A stretch of DNA of 64,000 nucleotides from ATZT02 sp038145175. GTDB taxonomy: Bacteria; Actinomycetota; Actinomycetes; S36-B12; UBA5976. The stretch is from contig JAYQPE010000004.1 of NCBI GenBank assembly GCA_038145175.1, positions 62,001 through 126,000 on the forward strand, given 5' to 3'. The notes under the pieces are model-generated. The model ran no database searches, was not told where the DNA came from, and saw nothing but the letters and a program-made list of their open reading frames with translations. The position numbers and the translations under genes were made by a program. This document shows, piece by piece, positions 37,163-45,763 of this stretch (positions are counted from its first letter, which is position 1; each line of letters begins with the position of its first letter).

Positions 37163-38371
37163 ATGAAGTCAGGTCAAAGTCCCGAAGAAGCAATCCAAGT
37201 CAAAGATGCCTCAAGAGCATTGTCAGAAATTATTTCCCAAATGCCTTCTGTCTGGATTGAAGGACAAATTACTTCTATAAAGATAAGACCTGGAAGTGAT
37301 TGGGTATTTGTTGATTTAAGAGATGTTTCTGCAGAAGCTACTTTAAATGTTGTATTCAATCGTTCTGTATTAGATGATGCACCTTCTGAAATAGAAAGTG
37401 GTCAAAGAGTTTTAGTTCATGGCAAACCAGAATTTTGGATGAATCGGGGTTCATTAGTTTTTCGAGCAAGAAGAATTCAACCAGTTGGTTTAGGTGAATT
37501 AATGATTGCTTTAGAAAAACTAAAGCAATCATTATTAAAAGAAGGTTTGTTTGCTCCAGAAAAAAAGAAACCAATTCCATTCTTACCTAATAAAATTGGA
37601 TTAATTTGTGGCAGAGCAAGTGCTGCCATGAAAGATGTCATGGAAAATACTATGCTTCGTTGGCCAGGAATTGAATTTGATGTTCATGAAGTTGCAGTGC
37701 AAGGTGTTAAATCTTCATCGGAAGTAAGAACCGCTCTTGCTCAATTAAATGCAGAAAATGAAGTTGAAGTAATTGTGATAACCCGTGGTGGTGGATCATT
37801 TGAAGATTTACTTCCGTTTTCAGATGAAATGTTATTAAGAGCAGTTGCTGCTTCTAACATTCCAGTAATTAGTGCAATTGGACATGAACAAGATAATCCC
37901 CTTTTAGATTATGTTGCAGATTTAAGAGCATCAACTCCAACAGATGCAGCTTCAAAATTAGTTCCTGATTTAGAAGATGAGATGGAATTAATTGAAGATT
38001 GGATTTTTAGAATGCGTGAAATAATTGGTAATCGAATTGAAAAAGAACAAATAAGTTTAGAAAGATTACTTGAAAAATCAGCCCTTGATTCACCTAAAGA
38101 ATTTATTCAATCCCATAGAGATGTAATTATTGAATTAAAAACCAATTTAAGAAATCTCATATCAACCAAAATTTATTCAGAGCAAACTTGGTTTAAACCT
38201 CGACTTGCTCAACTTAGAACTCTTTCGCCATTAAGTACTTTGGCTCGAGGATTTGCAATAGTACAAAAAAGTGATGGCAAACTAGTACGCAAAGCAACCG
38301 AAGTAAAAACTGGAGATTTACTGCAAATTCGACTTGAAAAAGATTCCCTCCAAGCAGAAGTTAAAAAGTAA
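37163..38371 (+). CDS. xseA: Exodeoxyribonuclease VII large subunit
   Basis: A 402-residue subunit with an N-terminal OB fold (VWIEGQITSIKIRPGSDWVFVDL), the catalytic core containing ITRGGGSFEDLLPF and SAIGHEQDNPLLDYVADLRA, and a coiled C-terminal region. With XseB it degrades single-stranded DNA. ATG 37163 (MKSGQSPEEA) fits the family, and the longer frame from 37088 is not needed. The short subunit follows 19 bases later. Confidence 0.95.
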   Translation: MKSGQSPEEAIQVKDASRALSEIISQMPSVWIEGQITSIKIRPGSDWVFVDLRDVSAEATLNVVFNRSVLDDAPSEIESGQRVLVHGKPEFWMNRGSLVFRARRIQPVGLGELMIALEKLKQSLLKEGLFAPEKKKPIPFLPNKIGLICGRASAAMKDVMENTMLRWPGIEFDVHEVAVQGVKSSSEVRTALAQLNAENEVEVIVITRGGGSFEDLLPFSDEMLLRAVAASNIPVISAIGHEQDNPLLDYVADLRASTPTDAASKLVPDLEDEMELIEDWIFRMREIIGNRIEKEQISLERLLEKSALDSPKEFIQSHRDVIIELKTNLRNLISTKIYSEQTWFKPRLAQLRTLSPLSTLARGFAIVQKSDGKLVRKATEVKTGDLLQIRLEKDSLQAEVKK

Positions 38372-38390
38372 TAGGAAATATAGTTAACCC

Positions 38391-38606
38391 ATGGCCAAAG
38401 ACGCAAACTTAAGTTATGAACAAGCAAGAACTGCTTTAGAAGAAATTGTCACCCAACTTGAATCAGGAAATTTGGCTTTGGAAGAAACTTTAAAACTTTG
38501 GGAAAAAGGTGAGCAACTTGCTTTACTGTGCCAAAATATTTTAGATTCGGCACAAGAACGTTTAGAAGCTTTAACTGAAGATGAAACCGAAGAGGAAGAA
38601 GACTAA
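38391..38606 (+). CDS. xseB: Exodeoxyribonuclease VII small subunit
   Basis: A 71-residue helical protein with the family pattern LSYEQARTALEEIVTQLESG and LALEETLKLWEKGEQLA, ending in an acidic tail. It binds the XseA coiled coil. The start is ATG 38391. It overlaps the convergent DUF4245 gene by 4 bases. Confidence 0.95.
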   Translation: MAKDANLSYEQARTALEEIVTQLESGNLALEETLKLWEKGEQLALLCQNILDSAQERLEALTEDETEEEED

Positions 38607-39139
38607 CTAGGAATTCCTAGTTTAGAAATAAAAGTATTTATTTCTTCCCAATTTGTAGTTGTATAGATCAAGACATTCACATTATTTTCAGTAATAAACA
38701 GTAACTTATCTTTTTCATTTTCTAGCACCGTGTAATTTTTATTATTAATTACTTTTGTTCGTTCATTATCTAATTCTAAAGTTGTATAAGTTTTAATTAA
38801 TCTTTTTAGTTCAGTTTTTGAAACAATTACGCTTATAAATTCTTGACTGGGAGTAACAACTCCAACTCTCCAAACTTGTGAGTCTCCAACAGTTTCTAAT
38901 CTTGCACTTGTGGCATTCCATTCTTTACTTAATCCGATTGGTCCATATGTTGGTAAGTCTGTTCTTTCTTTTGCCCCAAGTGCTACTCCTTGCCAATCAA
39001 TTGGTCTTAAAACAACTTCTGAATCTTGTCTGGTAAACCATACAAAAGTTGCAAGTGACCCAACTAACAATCCAGTGACAATTAAAGACAGGACCATGTC
39101 AGAAACTGATTGAAGTGTGCGAGATTTTTTCTGACTCAT
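38603..39139 (-). CDS. DUF4245 family membrane-anchored protein
   Basis: A 178-residue protein with one N-terminal transmembrane helix (MVLSLIVTGLLVGSLATFVWF) and an extracytoplasmic domain containing RPIDWQGVALGAKE and WNATSARLE, matching the actinobacterial DUF4245 pattern. ATG 39139 (MSQKKS) is preferred to an upstream start at 39184. Its function is unknown. The location between xseB and fumarase is the usual one for this family. Confidence 0.82.
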   Translation of the reverse strand: MSQKKSRTLQSVSDMVLSLIVTGLLVGSLATFVWFTRQDSEVVLRPIDWQGVALGAKERTDLPTYGPIGLSKEWNATSARLETVGDSQVWRVGVVTPSQEFISVIVSKTELKRLIKTYTTLELDNERTKVINNKNYTVLENEKDKLLFITENNVNVLIYTTTNWEEINTFISKLGIPS

Positions 39140-39231
39140 ACTTCCTATTGTTACCGAAGTTTCAATTTCTCGCTTCTTGTGCATAGGCGTAAGATGAAAG
39201 AAAGTTTTAGTTCTGGAAGGAAAAGCTTTAA

Positions 39232-40899
39232 ATGGCAGAGTTTCAATACACAGAACTTTTGCCTTTAGGCGAAGATAAAACTACCTACAGAAAAATATCT
39301 GATTCAGGTTTCAAAATTGAAAAAATGGGAAATAAAGAGTTTTTGGTAATTGAACCTGAAACCATAAAAAAACTTACCTTTGAAGCTATGCATGATTCAC
39401 AACATTATTTAAGAACAAATCATTTAAAACAATTGAGAAAAATCCTTGACGACAAAGAAGCAAGTAATAACGATAAATTCGTTGCTTTAGATTTATTAAA
39501 AAATGCCAATATTTCATCCGGTGGAGTTCTTCCAATGTGCCAAGACACAGGAACTGTCATCATTACCGGTAAAAGAGGATCTAATGTTATTACTAATTCA
39601 CACGATGAAGAAATAATTTCAGAAGGTGTATTTAATGCTTATCAACAATTGAATCTTCGTTATTCCCAACTTGCTCCACTTTCTATGTGGGAAGAAAAAA
39701 ATACAGGAACAAATTTACCTGCTCAAATTGAAATTTATGCTGACACAAAACCAGGTCATGAATTGGAATATTCATTTATGTTTATGGCCAAAGGTGGAGG
39801 TTCTGCAAATAAATCTTTGATGTATCAAGAAACAAAAGCGTTATTAAATCCTGAAAAGTTAGATGAATTCTTGGAAGAAAAGTTAAGACTTTTAGGAACA
39901 GCAGCTTGTCCTCCGTATCACTTAGCAATTGTTATTGGTGGCACAAGTGCTGAATATTCATTAAAGGTTGCAAAACTTGCAACCACTAGAGCACTTGATT
40001 CATTGCCCACAAAAGGATCTTTACTTGGTCATGGATTTAGAGATTTAGAGATGGAAGAACATGTTTTAAAGATGAGTCAAACTTTTGGTATTGGTGCACA
40101 ATTTGGTGGAAAATATTTTTGTCATGATGTAAGAGTTATAAGACTTGCGCGCCATGGTGCATCTCTTCCTGTTTCAATTGCTGTTTCTTGTGCAGCCGAT
40201 CGACAAATTCTTGCCAAAATTAATAAAGATGGAGTTTTTCTTGAACAATTAGAAACAGATCCCGCCCAATTTTTACCAGAAACAACCGATGAACATTTAA
40301 ATGATGATGTTGTAAAAATTGATTTGGATAAACCAATGAAAGAAGTTTTAGCTCAACTATCAAAACTTTCTGTTAAATCTAGAGTTTCTTTATCAGGTTC
40401 AATGATTGTGGCTAGAGATTTAGCACATGCCAAAATAAATCAAATGCTTGAAGATGGAAAACAAATGCCTGATTACATGAAAAATCATGCTGTCTATTAC
40501 GCAGGGCCTGCTAAGACTCCTAAAGGAATGGCATCTGGTTCTTTTGGACCAACAACTGCAGGACGCATGGATTCTTACGTTGATCGTTTCCAAAAAAATG
40601 GTGGCTCAATGATTATGTTAGCCAAAGGAAATAGAAGCCAAGTTGTCACAAATGCTTGTAAAAATAATGGTGGTTTTTATTTAGGATCCATTGGTGGTCC
40701 TGCAGCATTACTTGCTCAAGAATGTATTAAAAAAGTTGAAGTCCTAGATTTCGAAGAATTAGGCATGGAAGCAGTTTGGAAAATAGATATTGTCGATTTT
40801 CCAGCATTTGTAGTTGTTGATGATAAAGGTAATAATTTCTTTGACACAACCACTAAAAGTTTAGGAAAAACTATTCCAGTTGGACCAGATTCTGGCTGA
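39232..40899 (+). CDS. Fumarate hydratase, class I (Fe-S dependent)
   Basis: A 555-residue single-chain class I fumarase, the TCA-cycle enzyme interconverting fumarate and malate with a [4Fe-4S] cluster. It has N-terminal alpha-domain residues with PMCQDTGT and AACPPYHLA, and a C-terminal beta-domain with GPTTAGRMDSYVD. The length matches the FumA/FumB type rather than split two-subunit forms. GGAAGG lies upstream of ATG 39232. It is flanked by the conserved xseAB-DUF4245 block. Confidence 0.93.
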   Translation: MAEFQYTELLPLGEDKTTYRKISDSGFKIEKMGNKEFLVIEPETIKKLTFEAMHDSQHYLRTNHLKQLRKILDDKEASNNDKFVALDLLKNANISSGGVLPMCQDTGTVIITGKRGSNVITNSHDEEIISEGVFNAYQQLNLRYSQLAPLSMWEEKNTGTNLPAQIEIYADTKPGHELEYSFMFMAKGGGSANKSLMYQETKALLNPEKLDEFLEEKLRLLGTAACPPYHLAIVIGGTSAEYSLKVAKLATTRALDSLPTKGSLLGHGFRDLEMEEHVLKMSQTFGIGAQFGGKYFCHDVRVIRLARHGASLPVSIAVSCAADRQILAKINKDGVFLEQLETDPAQFLPETTDEHLNDDVVKIDLDKPMKEVLAQLSKLSVKSRVSLSGSMIVARDLAHAKINQMLEDGKQMPDYMKNHAVYYAGPAKTPKGMASGSFGPTTAGRMDSYVDRFQKNGGSMIMLAKGNRSQVVTNACKNNGGFYLGSIGGPAALLAQECIKKVEVLDFEELGMEAVWKIDIVDFPAFVVVDDKGNNFFDTTTKSLGKTIPVGPDSG

Positions 40900-40901
40900 A
40901 A

Positions 40902-42215
40902 TTAAACTGGAAAATCTTCTAATAAATCAGTAACTAAAGCAGCAATCGGGGAACGTTCAGAACGAGTTAAAGTTACGTGAGCAAATAAAGGATGTCCTTT
41001 AAGTTTTTCCACCACAGCAACTACACCATCATGTCTACCCACTCTTAAATTATCTCTTTGTGCAACATCGTGAGTCAACACAACTTTTGAACCTTTACCA
41101 ATTCTGGAAAGTACAGTTAATAAAACATTTCTTTCTAAACTTTGTGCTTCATCAACTATGACGAATGAATCATGTAAAGATCTTCCACGAATATGAGTCA
41201 GTGGTAAAACTTCTATAAGATCGCGAGCAACAATTTCTTGAATAACTTCAGGAGAGGCAATGGCGCCTAATGTGTCAAATACTGCTTGAGCCCATGGGCT
41301 CATTTTTTCACCTTCTGTACCTGGTAAATAACCTAAATCTTGTCCACCTACTGCGTATAAAGGTCTAAAGACCATAACTTTTCGATGATTTCTTCTTTCT
41401 AAAACATGTTCTAAACCAGCACAAATTGCTAAAGCACTTTTTCCAGTTCCAGCTCTTCCACCTAAAGAAACAATTCCTACTTCATCATCAAGTAATAAAT
41501 CAAGTGCTAAACGTTGTTCAGCGCTTCTGCCATGAATTCCAAAAGCATCAATGTCACCTCTTACTAATTTAATCCTTTTATCAGTAGTTACTCTTCCTAA
41601 AGCACTTCCTTTATTAGAAGTAAGAATTAAACCTGTGTGGCATGGAAGTTGTCTTGCAGAATCATGATCAATAAAACCATTTGAATACAAATCATTTACT
41701 TCAGTTTCGCTTAATTCAACATCGGCAGTTCCGGTCCAACCAGAAGATGCCACAAATTCTGCACGATATTCCTGAGCGGATAAACCAAGTGCTGATGCTT
41801 TTACACGCATTGGCAAATCTTTACTTACTACATAAACATCTGCACCTTGAGTGGAAAGTAATTTAGCTGTTGCCAAAATAATTCCGTCGTTATCTAAAGA
41901 AAAAGCACTCGGTAAAAGGGATGCATTAATTTGTGACATATCAACACTTAATTCCCCACCTTCTTCATTTACTTTCATTGGTAAATCAAGACGGCCGTGT
42001 TCAATTCTCATTTCATCAAGTTGTCGAAGAGCTTCTCTGGCAAAAAAGCCAAGTTCTGGATGAGTTCTTTTTGCTTCTAATTCTGTTACCACAATTAAAG
42101 GAATAACTATTTCATGTTCAGCAAAGCGATACATGGCTTTAGGATCTGAGAGCAGAACACTGGTATCAAGAACGTAGGTGCGAATATTTGGTTCTGTTCG
42201 CCGAGCAGCTGACAA
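40902..42215 (-). CDS. PIN-PhoH fusion ATPase
   Basis: A 437-residue protein combining an N-terminal PIN nuclease domain (YVLDTSVLLSDPKAMYRF, about 12-150) with a C-terminal PhoH P-loop ATPase/helicase domain (Walker A GRAGTGKSALA, Walker B DSFVIVDEAQSL). This is the PhoH2 architecture, which is implicated in RNA unwinding and cleavage. The start is TTG 42215 with AGGAAG upstream. Its stop lies 2 bases from the convergent fumarase stop. Confidence 0.9.
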   Translation of the reverse strand: MSAARRTEPNIRTYVLDTSVLLSDPKAMYRFAEHEIVIPLIVVTELEAKRTHPELGFFAREALRQLDEMRIEHGRLDLPMKVNEEGGELSVDMSQINASLLPSAFSLDNDGIILATAKLLSTQGADVYVVSKDLPMRVKASALGLSAQEYRAEFVASSGWTGTADVELSETEVNDLYSNGFIDHDSARQLPCHTGLILTSNKGSALGRVTTDKRIKLVRGDIDAFGIHGRSAEQRLALDLLLDDEVGIVSLGGRAGTGKSALAICAGLEHVLERRNHRKVMVFRPLYAVGGQDLGYLPGTEGEKMSPWAQAVFDTLGAIASPEVIQEIVARDLIEVLPLTHIRGRSLHDSFVIVDEAQSLERNVLLTVLSRIGKGSKVVLTHDVAQRDNLRVGRHDGVVAVVEKLKGHPLFAHVTLTRSERSPIAALVTDLLEDFPV

Positions 42216-42323
42216 TCAACCACTTCCTAACGCTTAAAACTTTTTCAGTTGTCTAGTAGTTACTTGATAATTAACGCTAGAGGATTTTGGTAATCGTTTA
42301 CTTGCGACACACCCAAGTGAAAG

Positions 42324-42962
42324 TTAACGGTTGAAGGCTGAATAAATAACGCTTAAGCCCAATGCCAGGATTATCAGTCCTCCGCTACCAGTGATTTTTT
42401 CTATACGTGTTGGCGTACTTGCAAGCCAATGCCTGGCAGTTCCTGCAACTAATCCCCAAGTGCTATCACTTATGACTGCGATTACAAAAAATATAAATGC
42501 TAAGAAAATCATTTGCCAAATAATTCTTCCTTGAGATCTATCCACAAATTGCGGCAAGATTGCTGCAAAAAAAACTAAGGATTTTGGGTTCAAAAATCCC
42601 ACAATAAAACCTTGTTTAAAGACTTCTTTTGCAGGTTTTGGATCCGCTTTTTCTACTAAAGCTTTTGCTACATCTTTTCTGGTTTTTATAGCGTCGTAAC
42701 CTAAATAAACTAAATATCCACCACCTGCCACACCAACAATTGCATACGCAATGTCTGAACTTTGGACTAAAGAACCAATACCAATCGCAACTCCTAAAGA
42801 TCCGGTAAACATTCCCACAGAATTACCAGCCACATTAACTAAAGCAGCTTTTTTACCAAATGAAATTCCTCGACCTATAGTAAATAAAACACTTGGTCCA
42901 GGAATGATAATTATTAAAAATGAGGCGATAGCAAAAGCAATCACGTCATTTAGTGGAGGCAT
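42324..42962 (-). CDS. LysE/RhtB-family exporter
   Basis: A 212-residue inner-membrane exporter of amino acids or related solutes with about six helices. The N-terminal family motif is FLIIIIPGPSVLFTIGRG, and GFLNPKSLVFFAAILPQFVD lies mid-protein. I prefer ATG 42962 (MPPLNDV), which has TAGATT 7 bases upstream; ATG 42983 is the alternative. It is divergent from the AlkD-like gene with an unusually tight promoter. Confidence 0.87.
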   Translation of the reverse strand: MPPLNDVIAFAIASFLIIIIPGPSVLFTIGRGISFGKKAALVNVAGNSVGMFTGSLGVAIGIGSLVQSSDIAYAIVGVAGGGYLVYLGYDAIKTRKDVAKALVEKADPKPAKEVFKQGFIVGFLNPKSLVFFAAILPQFVDRSQGRIIWQMIFLAFIFFVIAVISDSTWGLVAGTARHWLASTPTRIEKITGSGGLIILALGLSVIYSAFNR

Positions 42963-42968
42963 GGCGAC

Positions 42969-42975
42969 TAATCTA
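42969..42975. promoter_or_regulatory. Shared -10 element of divergent LysE and AlkD-like genes
   Basis: TAATCTA reads as TAATCT on the plus strand (9 bases before ATG 42984) and TAGATT on the minus strand (7 bases before ATG 42962). Both genes lack ribosome sites, so this one element could drive leaderless transcription both ways. Confidence 0.4.
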
Positions 42976-42983
42976 GTAGTCAT

Positions 42984-43670
42984 ATGAGTAATTGGGCTAA
43001 AGAGGTAGTTGCAAACACCAAGCAAGCATTTAAAAATGCTGGAAACAAAAAAGTTGCCGAAGGTGCTGCAAACTATATGAAAAATATTTCACCATTTATT
43101 GGAATTAGTTCACCAAAAAGAAGAAATTTAACAAAGAATGCATGGCAAAATCTTGCTACCCCTACAGAAAAAGAATTAATTACTGCAGCAAAACTTTTAT
43201 GGAAATTTCCACAAAGAGAATTTCATTATGCAGCTTGTGACTTAATGGGTAAATACATTGATGTTTGTACACCTAAAACTTTAGAGCAAATAACTATTTT
43301 AATTAAAACAAAACCTTGGTGGGATTCAGTTGATTTACTAGGAACTCAAGTTATTTCCCCACTGACTTTGAAATACCCTGAAACTAGAAAAACCATAAAT
43401 AAATGGAATAATTCAAAAAATATTTGGCTAATTCGATGCGCTATTCAACATCAACGGGGACATAAATCGAAAACCGATGTTGATTTTGTTTTAAAAATAT
43501 GCCAAAAACATATTAACAACCCAGAATTCTTTGTAGCTAAAGCTATTGGATGGGCTTTGAGAGATTTTGCAAAAATAAATCCAGGTAAAGTTAAAGAGTT
43601 TTTAAAGAAAAACCCTTCCATGTCAATCGTTTCAAAAAGAGAAGCGTTAAAAGGACTTAATAGACTTTAA
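42984..43670 (+). CDS. DNA alkylation repair protein (AlkD-like)
   Basis: A 228-residue all-helical HEAT-like repeat protein of the AlkC/AlkD superfamily. It has YMKNISPFIGISSPKRRNL, an FHYAACDLMGKY repeat and the catalytic-region segment KPWWDSVDLLGTQVI, followed by IGWALRDFAK. Relatives excise alkylated bases without flipping them. The Trp-Trp-Asp positions typical of active enzymes are retained. The start is ATG 42984. Confidence 0.88.
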   Translation: MSNWAKEVVANTKQAFKNAGNKKVAEGAANYMKNISPFIGISSPKRRNLTKNAWQNLATPTEKELITAAKLLWKFPQREFHYAACDLMGKYIDVCTPKTLEQITILIKTKPWWDSVDLLGTQVISPLTLKYPETRKTINKWNNSKNIWLIRCAIQHQRGHKSKTDVDFVLKICQKHINNPEFFVAKAIGWALRDFAKINPGKVKEFLKKNPSMSIVSKREALKGLNRL

Positions 43671-43843
43671 TTATTTTTAAAAGTTTCGTCAGTTTTCTTT
43701 AAACTTCTGATTAAGAAATAGGAAATTAGAAAGACTGAAATACCTAATAAACCAAATGTTACTAGTCCTAATAATCCAGGTCTTACTCGATCTGGATCAA
43801 TTTCAGGAGTTTCTGCAAGTAACAAAACTAAGTTAGTTAACAT
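43667..43843 (-). CDS. Small single-pass membrane protein beside mca
   Basis: A 58-residue protein read directly from the minus strand, starting MLTNLVLLLAETPEIDPD, with a hydrophobic helix GLLGLVTFGLLGISVFLISYF and a charged tail RSLKKTDETFKNN. It lies 9 bases downstream of mca on the same strand and overlaps the AlkD-like stop by 3 bases. Small membrane proteins in this slot recur in actinobacteria. Its function is unknown. Confidence 0.75.
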   Translation of the reverse strand: MLTNLVLLLAETPEIDPDRVRPGLLGLVTFGLLGISVFLISYFLIRSLKKTDETFKNN

Positions 43844-43852
43844 AATTTAAAT

Positions 43853-44704
43853 CTATCGCAGTCCATCAAATAAATCAGTTTCAGGTGTTTTAAATGGAAC
43901 TCGAGTTACTGCAAGTTGATAATCCTCTGTAGGCCAAATCTTTTTTTGAATTTCAGTTGGTAATGCAAACCAGTCACCATCGGGATCTACTTGGGTTGCA
44001 TGAGCTTTTAAGGCTAAATCTCTTTTATCAAAATACTTACTGCATTCAATTTTTGTTGTGACTAAATCAGAATCATCTTCCATATCAACCATCCAGTCTG
44101 CATATGGATTAGTTTTACCTAATTCTTTGAAAGCATTATCTATTGCTTTCATTTGTCCAAAGTTAAAACCCATTTGATAATAAACTTTTTTGATTTGCCA
44201 TGGAAAACCTAGATCTGGTTCATAATTTAATTTGGCCGCATTTTCATAAGCGAACATGGTAATTTCGTGAGTTCTAATGTGATCAGGATGAGGATAACCA
44301 CCGTTTTCATCATATGTAATTACAACTTGAGGTTTAAATTCTCTAATTAGTTTTATTAAAGGTCTACTGGCTTCTTTAATTGGAATTTCTGCAAAACAAC
44401 CTTCAGGTAGTGCAGGTTTAGGATCTCCTTCTGGAAAACCTGAATCAATAAAGCCAAGCCAAGTATGTTTTGCTCCTAAAACCTCAATAGATTTTGCCAT
44501 TTCTTCTTTTCTAATTTGGGCTAATTTTTCTGCCACTTCAGGGGATTTAAGTTTTGGATTTAATACATCTCCTCTTTCACCACCTGTGCATGTGGCAATC
44601 ATGACTTGCACACCTTCTTCTACATATTTAGCAACTGTGGCAGCACCTTTACTTGCTTCATCATCAGGATGAGCATGAACACATAACAGGCGCAAACCTT
44701 GCAA
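43853..44704 (-). CDS. mca: Mycothiol S-conjugate amidase
   Basis: A 283-residue zinc amidase that cleaves mycothiol conjugates during detoxification. PIG-L fold motifs are VHAHPDDEASKGAATVAKY, TCTGGERGDVLNP (typical of Mca, not MshB) and GGYPHPDHIRTHE. The start is TTG 44704 with AAGGAT upstream. Its neighbours DUF4307 and greA form the conserved actinobacterial mca locus. Confidence 0.93.
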   Translation of the reverse strand: MQGLRLLCVHAHPDDEASKGAATVAKYVEEGVQVMIATCTGGERGDVLNPKLKSPEVAEKLAQIRKEEMAKSIEVLGAKHTWLGFIDSGFPEGDPKPALPEGCFAEIPIKEASRPLIKLIREFKPQVVITYDENGGYPHPDHIRTHEITMFAYENAAKLNYEPDLGFPWQIKKVYYQMGFNFGQMKAIDNAFKELGKTNPYADWMVDMEDDSDLVTTKIECSKYFDKRDLALKAHATQVDPDGDWFALPTEIQKKIWPTEDYQLAVTRVPFKTPETDLFDGLR

Positions 44705-44773
44705 CTTTAATATCCTTTAAATCTAGGCAGTATTGTCAAATAAAGACAACCTAAATCTTATGAGGAAGCTACT

Positions 44774-45262
44774 TTGTTAACAAATCGAGATCAATGGCCT
44801 TCTCATATTCAAGAACGTTATCCCAAACAAGGAAAACCTTGGTTTCTTTATTTTGTAGGTTTAATTTTTATTACCGTAATTGGTTCCTTTGTTGCTGTAG
44901 GAATAAATAGAGTGATGAATCCACCAATTTATGAAAAATTACTTGCTTGGGAAATTAAAGATAAAAATAATATTGAAATTATTTTTGAAGTAAATAGAAA
45001 TGAAAATATCGATGTTTGGTGTTTGTTAAGAGCACAAAATGAAAATATGACTGATGTTGGTTATGCCATATTAGAAATTCCTCAAGATGCTAAAACTTAT
45101 AAACAAATCAATTACAAATTAAAAACTTATGAAATGGCTTATACTGCAGAGGTAATTAATTGTGATGATGATAAAGACTCAACACTTTTCATTGCTCCGC
45201 AATTTATACCTGGAGTAGAAATTCCTCAGCAAGATCCCCCGGCCATAAATTCAGGGCAGTAA
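44774..45262 (+). CDS. DUF4307 family membrane protein
   Basis: A 162-residue protein with a short Pro/Arg-rich N-terminus (SHIQERYPKQ), one transmembrane helix (WFLYFVGLIFITVIGSFVAVG) and an extracytoplasmic beta-rich domain with CLLRAQNENMTDVGYAIL. The fit to DUF4307 is supported by its position between mca and greA. The start is TTG 44774 with GAGGAAG 5 bases upstream. Its function is unknown. Confidence 0.85.
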   Translation: MLTNRDQWPSHIQERYPKQGKPWFLYFVGLIFITVIGSFVAVGINRVMNPPIYEKLLAWEIKDKNNIEIIFEVNRNENIDVWCLLRAQNENMTDVGYAILEIPQDAKTYKQINYKLKTYEMAYTAEVINCDDDKDSTLFIAPQFIPGVEIPQQDPPAINSGQ

Positions 45263-45277
45263 GTATTATTAGAAACT

Positions 45278-45763
45278 ATGAATAATTCAAACGTCTGGCT
45301 TACCCAAGAATCCTTTGATCGCTTAACAAATGAATTGAATGAGCGCTCTGGTGCTATGCGTTCAGAAATTACAAAAAAAATTGAACTTGCTCGTGAAGAA
45401 GGCGACTTGAAAGAGAACGGTGGCTATCACGCAGCTCGAGAAGAGCAAGGAAAAAACGAAGCAAGAATTAGACAACTAAAACAAATGTTAGAAAATGCTC
45501 AAATTGGAACTCCACCTAGTGAAACTGGAAGTATTGCAATTGGACATGTTGTAAGCGTTGAATTTGCAGATGGAGATACAGAAAAGTTTTGGTTAGTTTC
45601 AAGAGAAGAAGCACAACATTCAACTATGGATGTTTATTCCCCAGATTCTCCTTTAGGAAAAGCGGTGTTAGGTAAAAAACAAGGTGATGAGACTAATTTT
45701 GCTTTACCAAATGGCAAAGAAGTAAAAATTAAAATTACTAAAGTTGAGACTTACTCGAATTAA
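45278..45763 (+). CDS. greA: Transcription elongation factor GreA
   Basis: A 161-residue factor that rescues backtracked RNA polymerase. The N-terminal coiled coil carries the acidic tip REEGDLKENGGYHAAREEQG, and the C-terminal FKBP-like domain includes DSPLGKAVLGKKQGDE. It lies 15 bases after the DUF4307 gene and overlaps the convergent ABC permease by 4 bases. Confidence 0.95.
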   Translation: MNNSNVWLTQESFDRLTNELNERSGAMRSEITKKIELAREEGDLKENGGYHAAREEQGKNEARIRQLKQMLENAQIGTPPSETGSIAIGHVVSVEFADGDTEKFWLVSREEAQHSTMDVYSPDSPLGKAVLGKKQGDETNFALPNGKEVKIKITKVETYSN

